Source: Pullilachnospira_A gallistercoris (GTDB taxonomy: Bacteria; Bacillota; Clostridia; Lachnospirales; Lachnospiraceae). From it: 28,750 nucleotides of DNA. The stretch spans positions 1 to 28,750 of the forward strand of contig DVHM01000087.1 in the NCBI GenBank assembly GCA_018712125.1, read 5' to 3'. Below the pieces are notes generated by a model that was not told where the DNA came from, searched no databases, and was given only the letters and a program-made list of their open reading frames with translations. The position numbers and the translations under genes are program-made. This document shows positions 23,290 to 28,750 of this stretch, in pieces (within the stretch, counting starts at the first letter, position 1; each line of letters starts with the position of its first letter).

Positions 23290-24158
23290 AGATGGATCTG
23301 AGTTTCGAACAGCGCATGGAGCGAACCTTCGCCCATGCGCCGGTGCTGCCTCTGGACAGAAATACCCGGTATATCCTGTTTTCCGACTGCCATCGGGGAG
23401 TGGGGGACAACAACGATAATTTCCTGAGAAATGAATTCCTCTATGTGGCGGCCCTGGAGACTTATTTTCGCAAGGGCTATACCTATATCGAGCTGGGGGA
23501 CGGGGATGAACTCTGGGAGAACCGTTCCATGAAACCGATCCGCCAAGCTCATCAGCAGAGCTTCGAGATGCTGGAGAAATTTGAGCGGGCAGGGCGGTTT
23601 TACATGGTTTACGGCAATCACGATATGGGCAAAAGGAAGGGGAGGGCGCTTCCCGGAATCATTTTAAAAGACGCGGGAGGAGGGCGCGATATTTATCTGA
23701 CCCACGGCCATCAGGCGGATCTTCTCAACAGCACTTTCTGGCGACTGTCAAAATTTCTGGTCCGCTATGTCTGGAGGCCATTGGAGCGGCTGGGGTTCTC
23801 CGATCCCACCAGCGCGGCGAAGAACAATACGAAGAAGCGGAAGACCGAGCAGAGACTGTCGGACTGGGCGAAAGAGCGTGGGCATCTGCTGATCGCAGGC
23901 CACACCCATCATCCCATGGGCGGGGACGGCGGCTCCAGCTACTTTAACACGGGAAGCTGCATTCATCCCGGGGCGATTACCGGAATCGAGATCGATCACA
24001 GGTGTATCGCCCTGGTTCGCTGGAGCCTGTCCGTGCGGGAGGATCTGAGCCTCTGTGCCGTGCGGGAAGTGATCAGTGAGCGGATATGTATGGGGATTTC
24101 CGGCAAAAAAGAAAATGTGAGTTTAGATTATCCGGATTCCCGCTTGCTACAAAATTGA
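23280..24158 (+). CDS. Calcineurin-like metallophosphoesterase
   Basis: A 292-residue protein. The start at 23280 is fixed by AGGAGG just upstream; the frame is open further back but inside the previous gene. All metallophosphoesterase motifs are present in order: D36-x-H38 (SDCHRG), G73-D74 (LGDGDE), GNHD (112-115), a His block THGH (141-144) and GHTH (207-210), so a dinuclear metal site is expected. A UDP-diacylglucosamine-hydrolase (LpxH)-like fold is possible, but the physiological substrate is unknown. It overlaps the DUF4474-like gene by 10 bp. Confidence 0.92.
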   Translation: MPVKMDLSFEQRMERTFAHAPVLPLDRNTRYILFSDCHRGVGDNNDNFLRNEFLYVAALETYFRKGYTYIELGDGDELWENRSMKPIRQAHQQSFEMLEKFERAGRFYMVYGNHDMGKRKGRALPGIILKDAGGGRDIYLTHGHQADLLNSTFWRLSKFLVRYVWRPLERLGFSDPTSAAKNNTKKRKTEQRLSDWAKERGHLLIAGHTHHPMGGDGGSSYFNTGSCIHPGAITGIEIDHRCIALVRWSLSVREDLSLCAVREVISERICMGISGKKENVSLDYPDSRLLQN

Positions 24159-24252
24159 TGAGCGAAAATATGCGGAGGGTCTTGCCCGAAGGGGGGGATG
24201 CGGAAGGTCATTCGATATGGGATGGCATTTTGTGAGAAAGAGTGCAGAGTAG

Positions 24253-24285
24253 AAAAAGACGCCCGGGACTGAATTTCCCGGGCGT
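24253..24285 (-). terminator. argG terminator
   Basis: On the minus strand, a 9-bp stem ACGCCCGGG/CCCGGGCGT (24285-24277 with 24267-24259) is followed by CTTTTTC. It lies 31 bp after the argG stop. The plus-strand side has only a short TTAAAA and is a weak terminator for the phosphoesterase. Confidence 0.9.
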
Positions 24286-24315
24286 TAAAATGTTGATCGC
24301 GATTTTTTGTGAGAA

Positions 24316-25545
24316 TTATTTCTCTTCCTTCGCTTTCTTCAGCGCCTGCATCTTCATGGCGCGGACCTTCAGGGGAAGGCCGAAGAGGGTAATGAATCCC
24401 TCCGCGTCGTGGTGGTCGTACAGATCGCCTGTGGTAAAGCTTGCCAGAGACTCGCTGTAGAGAGAATAGGGGGAGGTGGTGCCGGCCTTGATGATGTTGC
24501 CCTTGTAGAGCTTGAATTTCACTTCGCCGGTCACATACTGCTGGGTGGACTCCACGAATGCCTGGACAGCCTCACGCAGGGGAGTAAACCACTTGCCCTC
24601 GTACACAATCTGAGCCATCTTGTTGCCCATGTCCTTCTTTACTGCCATGGTGTCACGGTCCAGAACCAGTTCCTCCAGCTGAGCGTGAGCCTCCATCAGG
24701 ATGGTTCCGCCGGGAGTCTCATATACGCCGCGGGACTTCATGCCGACCACGCGGTTCTCCACGATGTCCACAATGCCGATGCCGTGCTTGCCGCCGAGAC
24801 GGTTCAGCTCGCGGATGATGTCGGACACCTTCATCTTCTTGCCGTTGACAGAGGTGGGAACACCCTTCTCAAAGGTCATGGTCACATACTCGGGCTCGTC
24901 CGGAGCTTTCTCCGGGGTAACGCCCAGAACGAGAAGATGATCGTAGTTGGGCTCGTTTGCCGGATCCTCCAGCTCCAGTCCCTCATGGCTGATGTGCCAC
25001 AGGTTCCGGTCGCGGCTGTAGGACTGATCCGCGGAGAAGGGCAGGTCAATGCCGTGCGCCTTGCAGTATTCAATCTCGGATTCACGGGAATCCATGGTCC
25101 ACTTGTCGTCACGCCATGGGGCGATGATCTTCAGGTCGGGAGCCAGAGCCTTGATGCCCAGCTCGAAACGGATCTGGTCATTTCCCTTGCCGGTTGCGCC
25201 GTGGCAGATAGCGACTGCGCCTTCCTTGCGGGCAACCTCAACCAGCTTCTTCGCGATGCCGGGGCGTGCCATGGAAGTTCCCAGAAGATATTTGTTCTCG
25301 TAGACGGCGCCCGCCTGTACACAGGGAACGATATAGTCGTCGCAGAACTCGTCCGTAATATCCTCAATATATAATTTGGAAGCGCCGGAGAGCTTTGCCC
25401 GCTCCTCCAGTCCGTCCAGCTCCTCGCCCTGCCCGCAGTCTACGCAGCAGCAGATCACATCGTAATCGTAGTTCTCCTTCAGCCAGGGGATGATGGCCGT
25501 GGTGTCCAATCCGCCGGAATAGGCCAGTACAACTTTTTCTTTCAT
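24316..25545 (-). CDS. argG: Argininosuccinate synthase
   Basis: Joins citrulline and aspartate with ATP to give argininosuccinate, the penultimate step of arginine synthesis. 409 residues, normal for the family. The start MKEKVVLAYSGGLDT is chosen because GGAGG lies ~8 nt upstream on the minus strand. The SGGLD ATP-binding motif (10-14) and GATGKGNDQIRFE, near 120, are diagnostic. It is divergent from argC and shares an intergenic region with two ArgR-like operators. It ends with its own terminator, so it is a single-gene unit. Confidence 0.98.
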   Translation of the reverse strand: MKEKVVLAYSGGLDTTAIIPWLKENYDYDVICCCVDCGQGEELDGLEERAKLSGASKLYIEDITDEFCDDYIVPCVQAGAVYENKYLLGTSMARPGIAKKLVEVARKEGAVAICHGATGKGNDQIRFELGIKALAPDLKIIAPWRDDKWTMDSRESEIEYCKAHGIDLPFSADQSYSRDRNLWHISHEGLELEDPANEPNYDHLLVLGVTPEKAPDEPEYVTMTFEKGVPTSVNGKKMKVSDIIRELNRLGGKHGIGIVDIVENRVVGMKSRGVYETPGGTILMEAHAQLEELVLDRDTMAVKKDMGNKMAQIVYEGKWFTPLREAVQAFVESTQQYVTGEVKFKLYKGNIIKAGTTSPYSLYSESLASFTTGDLYDHHDAEGFITLFGLPLKVRAMKMQALKKAKEEK

Positions 25546-25626
25546 CGCATGTTCCTCCATAGAAAAGTTCCTTGTGTTTATATCAGAAGTAATATACAAC
25601 AAAATCCTTCGGTATGCAAGTGCAAA

Positions 25627-25656
25627 ATTATACAATATTTTAGAATAAATAATCAA
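25627..25656 (-). promoter_or_regulatory. argG promoter
   Basis: On the minus strand TTGATT (25656-25651), an 18-bp spacer, then a perfect TATAAT (25632-25627). Confidence 0.7.
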
Positions 25657-25657
25657 A
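25640..25657. promoter_or_regulatory. Candidate ArgR operator 1
   Basis: TTAGAATAAATAATCAAA matches the ARG box WNTGAATWWWWATTCANW at all but two positions. It covers the -35 and spacer of the argG promoter, as expected for a repressor site. Confidence 0.5.
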
Positions 25658-25693
25658 ATAACGACAAAACACATAGGAATAGGCAAAAATGAA

Positions 25694-25711
25694 TATGAAT
25701 AAATATTCGAA
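25694..25711. promoter_or_regulatory. Candidate ArgR operator 2
   Basis: TATGAATAAATATTCGAA matches the ARG box at all but one position. It sits between the divergent argG and argC promoters, 54 bp centre to centre from operator 1. Confidence 0.65.
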
Positions 25712-25739
25712 AAAACTTTAAAAAATATGGAAAAACATC

Positions 25740-25768
25740 TTTACGAATGGAAGGATTTGTACTAAACT
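25740..25768 (+). promoter_or_regulatory. argC promoter
   Basis: TTTACG (25740-25745), a 17-bp spacer, then TAAACT (25763-25768), 43 bp before the argC ATG. Confidence 0.6.
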
Positions 25769-25811
25769 ATTGTGAGTGCATTGTAAAGAAATGAAAAGAG
25801 GGATATCAAAT

Positions 25812-26879
25812 ATGATAAAAGTGGGTATTATCGGAGCCACCGGTTACGCCGGCGCGGAGCTGGTCAGACTGCTGTCGGGGCATCCCGAGGCGGAGATTGT
25901 CTGGTATGGTTCCAGAAGCTATGTAGATCAGAACTTTACGGATATTTACCGCAATATGTTTACGATTGTGGAGGGCAAATGCCTGGATGACAACCTGCCG
26001 GAGCTGGCCCGGGAGGCGGATGTGATCTTTACCGCCACGCCTCAGGGATATCTGGCGTCCGTTCTCACGGAGGAGATTCTGTCACAGACAAAGATCGTGG
26101 ATCTGAGCGCGGATTACCGGATCAAGGACGTACATATTTATGAGAAGTGGTACGGGATTGAGCATAAGAGTCCCCAGTTCATCCCGGAGGCGGTGTACGG
26201 ACTCTGCGAGATCAACCGGGAGCAGGTAAAGAAAGCGCGGCTTGTGGCAAATCCCGGCTGTTACACCACCTGTTCGATTCTGACGGCGTATCCTCTGGTA
26301 AAAGAGGGGCTGATCGATCCACAGACGCTGATCATCGACGCCAAGTCGGGTACTTCCGGCGCGGGCAGAGGCGCGAAGGTGGCGAATCTGTTCTGTGAGG
26401 TCAATGAGAATATCAAGGCTTACGGTGTGGCGACCCACCGGCACACACCGGAGATCGAGGAGCAGCTGGGTTACGCGGCGGGTCAGGAGATTACCGTCAG
26501 CTTTACGCCCCATCTGGTTCCCATGAACCGCGGCATCCTGGCGACGGAGTACGCTTCCTTAAAGAAAGTGACGCTGCCGGACGGATCGGTGGGGTATCCC
26601 ACTGCGGAGATGGTGCGCACTGCCTACGAGAAATATTACGGCGATGAGATGTTTATCCGCCTGATGGCTCCGGGGGTATGTCCCGAGACCCGTTGGGTGG
26701 AGGGCAGCAATTTCGTGGATATCGGATTTGTCATCGATGAGAGAACCCATCGGGTCGTTATGATGGGGGCGTTGGACAATCTGGTCAAGGGCGCCGCGGG
26801 GCAGGCGGTTCAGAATATGAACCTTCTCTTCGGCCTGGACGAGGCGGAAGGCCTTCGACTGGCGCCGGTATTCCCCTAA
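25812..26879 (+). CDS. argC: N-acetyl-gamma-glutamyl-phosphate reductase
   Basis: NADPH-dependent reduction of N-acetylglutamyl phosphate to the semialdehyde. 355 residues. The start at 25812 follows AGAGGGA; an earlier in-frame ATG at 25776 overlaps the promoter region. The nucleotide-binding GATGYAG (8-14) and the catalytic C150 in NPGCYTT identify it. A well-conserved HRHTPEIEEQ and a closing GAAGQAVQNMNLLFG also fit. It is the first gene of argC-GNAT-argJ, divergent from argG. Confidence 0.98.
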   Translation: MIKVGIIGATGYAGAELVRLLSGHPEAEIVWYGSRSYVDQNFTDIYRNMFTIVEGKCLDDNLPELAREADVIFTATPQGYLASVLTEEILSQTKIVDLSADYRIKDVHIYEKWYGIEHKSPQFIPEAVYGLCEINREQVKKARLVANPGCYTTCSILTAYPLVKEGLIDPQTLIIDAKSGTSGAGRGAKVANLFCEVNENIKAYGVATHRHTPEIEEQLGYAAGQEITVSFTPHLVPMNRGILATEYASLKKVTLPDGSVGYPTAEMVRTAYEKYYGDEMFIRLMAPGVCPETRWVEGSNFVDIGFVIDERTHRVVMMGALDNLVKGAAGQAVQNMNLLFGLDEAEGLRLAPVFP

Positions 26880-26957
26880 GCCGCGGACAGGCCCCGGAGC
26901 GTGATCGGTCAAGAAGGGCGAGGACGGGATACAGAAGACGGAAAAGAGGAAAGAGAT

Positions 26958-27410
26958 ATGGAATATCATATCAGAACCATGACGGTAGAGGACTATCCCC
27001 AGGTGTATAACCTGTGGATGAGCATACATAAATTTGCCATGCGAAGCATTGATGATTCCCGGGAGGGCGTGGAGCGTTTTCTGAAGCGGAATCCGGGCAT
27101 CAGCGTGGTGGCGGAGGCGGAAGGCCGGATCGTGGGAGCGATTCTCTGCGGTCATGACGGGCGGCGGGCCGGTCTTTACCATGTCTGTGTGCGGGAGGAC
27201 TGCAGGAAACACGGCATCGGCAAGGCCATGGTAACAGCCTGCATGCGGCGGCTGCAGGAGGAGAAGATCAACAAGGTTTCCCTGGTGGCTTTCCGGGACA
27301 ACGAGGTGGGCAACCACTTCTGGAACCGGGAGGGCTGGGAACTGCGGGAGGATCTGAACTGCTATGATTTTGTGTTGAATGAGGAAAATATAACCAGGTT
27401 TAATCAGTAG
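26958..27410 (+). CDS. GNAT-family N-acetyltransferase embedded in the arg operon
   Basis: A 150-residue acetyltransferase. The start at 26958 follows GAGGAAAGAG; a GTG at 26901 in frame lacks a site. Motif A for acetyl-CoA binding is EDCRKHGIGKAM (about residues 83-94), with the preceding strand GLYHVCV and the later FWNREGW typical of the fold. It lies between argC and argJ with short gaps (78 and 25 bp). The acceptor is unknown. An arginine-pathway role (for example as glutamate acetyltransferase) is possible by position but not shown by sequence; a general amine or protein acetyltransferase is equally likely. Confidence 0.9.
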   Translation: MEYHIRTMTVEDYPQVYNLWMSIHKFAMRSIDDSREGVERFLKRNPGISVVAEAEGRIVGAILCGHDGRRAGLYHVCVREDCRKHGIGKAMVTACMRRLQEEKINKVSLVAFRDNEVGNHFWNREGWELREDLNCYDFVLNEENITRFNQ

Positions 27411-27435
27411 GTAACCGACAGGGAGGAGAAACATC

Positions 27436-28659
27436 ATGGAAAAAATTGCGGGCGGCGTTACCGCCGCGAAGGGATTTTCGGCGGCACATACAGCCGCCGG
27501 GATCAAATATCAGGGCAGGGAGGATATGGCGCTGATTTACAGCAGCGAGCCCTGTCAGACGGCAGGAACCTTTACCAGCAATGTGGTAAAGGCGGCCCCG
27601 GTCAAGTGGGACAGGAAACTGGTGGAGGAGAGCGCTTACACCCAGGCGGTTGTGGTAAACGCGGGAATCGCCAACGCCTGCACCGGCGAGGAGGGAATGG
27701 AGTACTGCCGCAGGACAGCGGAGTGCGCCGGAAAGGAGTTGGATATTCCCACAGACGCTGTTCTGGTGGCCTCCACAGGTGTGATTGGTATGCAGCTTCC
27801 CATGGACCGGATCTGTGAGGGAATCCGTTCGATGGCGCCGCAGCTCTCCGAAGAGCTTGCCGCCGGAAACGGCGCGGCAAAAGCCATCATGACCACCGAT
27901 ACCCACGAGAAGGAGGCTGCGGTTACCTTTACGGTGGACGGTGCGCAGGTTACGGTGGGAGGCATGTGCAAGGGCAGCGGCATGATTCATCCCAATATGT
28001 GCACGATGCTAAGCTTTGTGACGACGGATCTCGCCATCGAGAAGGAACTTCTGCAGGAAGCCCTTCGCACGGTGGTGGAGGATACCTACAATATGATCTC
28101 GGTGGACGGCGACACCTCCACCAACGATACCTGCCTTCTGCTGGCAAACGGTCTGGCGGGTAATAAGAAGATCACAGAGAAGGACGCCTCCTACGACGCT
28201 TTTGTGGAGGCCCTGATGGAGGTCAACCGGACGCTGGCCAAGATGATGGCAGGGGACGGCGAGGGGGCAACAGCGCTCTTCGAGGTAAAGGTTGTCGGCG
28301 CGCGCTCCAGGGAGGAGGCAAAGATTTTAAGCAAGTCGGTTATTACCTCCAGCCTGACCAAGGCGGCGATCTTCGGACATGACGCCAACTGGGGAAGGAT
28401 CCTCTGCGCTCTGGGGTATGCCGGTGTGGATTTTGACCCGGAGAAGGTGGACCTCTGGTTTGAGAGCAAAAACGGAAAAATCCAGATCATCGAGAACGGT
28501 GTGGCCCTGGATTACAGCGAGGAGGAAGCTACCCGGATTCTGACATCCGACGCGGTGACGGCGATCTGCGATATGAAGCAGGGAGACGCCTCCGCTACCG
28601 CCTGGGGATGTGATCTGACCTATGACTATGTGAAGATCAACGCCGATTACCGGTCGTAG
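27436..28659 (+). CDS. argJ: Glutamate N-acetyltransferase / ornithine acetyltransferase
   Basis: Transfers the acetyl group from N-acetylornithine to glutamate, and in bifunctional forms also makes N-acetylglutamate from acetyl-CoA. 407 residues, full length. GGGAGGAG precedes the ATG. The self-cleavage and nucleophile motif is KGSGMIHPNMCTML, with Thr190 as the expected new N-terminal nucleophile. The residue before it is Cys189, where the commonest form has Ala. The C-terminus SATAWGCDLTYDYVKINADYRS is typical. The gene order predicts further arg genes just beyond the window. Confidence 0.97.
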   Translation: MEKIAGGVTAAKGFSAAHTAAGIKYQGREDMALIYSSEPCQTAGTFTSNVVKAAPVKWDRKLVEESAYTQAVVVNAGIANACTGEEGMEYCRRTAECAGKELDIPTDAVLVASTGVIGMQLPMDRICEGIRSMAPQLSEELAAGNGAAKAIMTTDTHEKEAAVTFTVDGAQVTVGGMCKGSGMIHPNMCTMLSFVTTDLAIEKELLQEALRTVVEDTYNMISVDGDTSTNDTCLLLANGLAGNKKITEKDASYDAFVEALMEVNRTLAKMMAGDGEGATALFEVKVVGARSREEAKILSKSVITSSLTKAAIFGHDANWGRILCALGYAGVDFDPEKVDLWFESKNGKIQIIENGVALDYSEEEATRILTSDAVTAICDMKQGDASATAWGCDLTYDYVKINADYRS

Positions 28660-28691
28660 CGGAAACGGAAGAACGGGACAGCAGACAATGG

Positions 28692-28714
28692 ACGCCGGCT
28701 GCGGATGCCGGCGT
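28692..28714 (+). other. Intercistronic hairpin after argJ
   Basis: A perfect 8-bp stem ACGCCGGC/GCCGGCGT with a 7-nt loop. No T-run follows, so it may stabilise mRNA rather than terminate it. The window ends 36 bp later, in a purine-rich stretch. Confidence 0.4.
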
Positions 28715-28750
28715 GGGAACACAGAAAAAAGTGGAAAAGAGGGAAAGTGC

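Noticed and set aside
24159..24252. Possible small gene between the phosphoesterase and the argG terminator
   Set aside because: No start with a ribosome binding site and no conserved-looking frame; treated as empty spacer.

Overview
The window reads as a stretch of chromosome from a moderately GC-rich, Gram-positive anaerobe of the Clostridia, most likely Lachnospiraceae. This is inferred from strong AGGAGG-type ribosome binding sites, a canonical T-box riboswitch, a Firmicutes-type class III fructose-1,6-bisphosphatase, a rubredoxin/glutamate-synthase-like protein next to rubrerythrin, GlnRS in a Firmicutes-like background, and paired GH2 / GPH-transporter genes. No tRNA, rRNA, CRISPR, phage or transposase gene was seen.

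Layout. (1) 1-2650: a rhomboid-like membrane protein with a C-terminal zinc ribbon, then glnS. (2) 2685-7870: a sugar-utilisation locus, with an AraC regulator divergent from a GH2 glycosidase and a GPH symporter, closed by a strong terminator. (3) 7874-9909: fbp with its own promoter. (4) 9921-13518: the most regulated locus. It has a TTGACA promoter, a T-box leader with terminator, a 155-bp cluster of perfect inverted repeats, and a complete ECF transporter (TrpP-like S component, two ATPases, T component). Tryptophan is the favoured ligand/substrate. (5) 13576-17394: a LarA-family protein and a second GH2 enzyme with its own promoter. (6) 17468-19482: a rubredoxin-like/FMN glutamate-synthase-like protein and rubrerythrin, closed by a terminator. 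(7) 19515-24158: small housekeeping or uncharacterised genes (XRE-type regulator, YccF, PIN/NYN-like protein with a K/E/Q-rich linker, hotdog thioesterase, DUF4474-like protein, metallophosphoesterase). (8) 24253-28750: arginine biosynthesis, with argG divergent from argC-GNAT-argJ. The shared intergenic region carries two matches to the ArgR operator. The window stops after argJ.

Most interesting points: the T-box/ECF operon, whose two ATPases are complementary in their defects so that one composite ATP site looks canonical and the other degenerate; the palindrome cluster that begins exactly at the T-box terminator's T-tract; a repeated stem-I apical module inside the T-box leader; a perfect 12-bp inverted repeat bracketing the second GH2 promoter at about seven helical turns; Met-rich extra segments in both GH2 enzymes; and a likely pseudoprotease rhomboid carrying a zinc ribbon.
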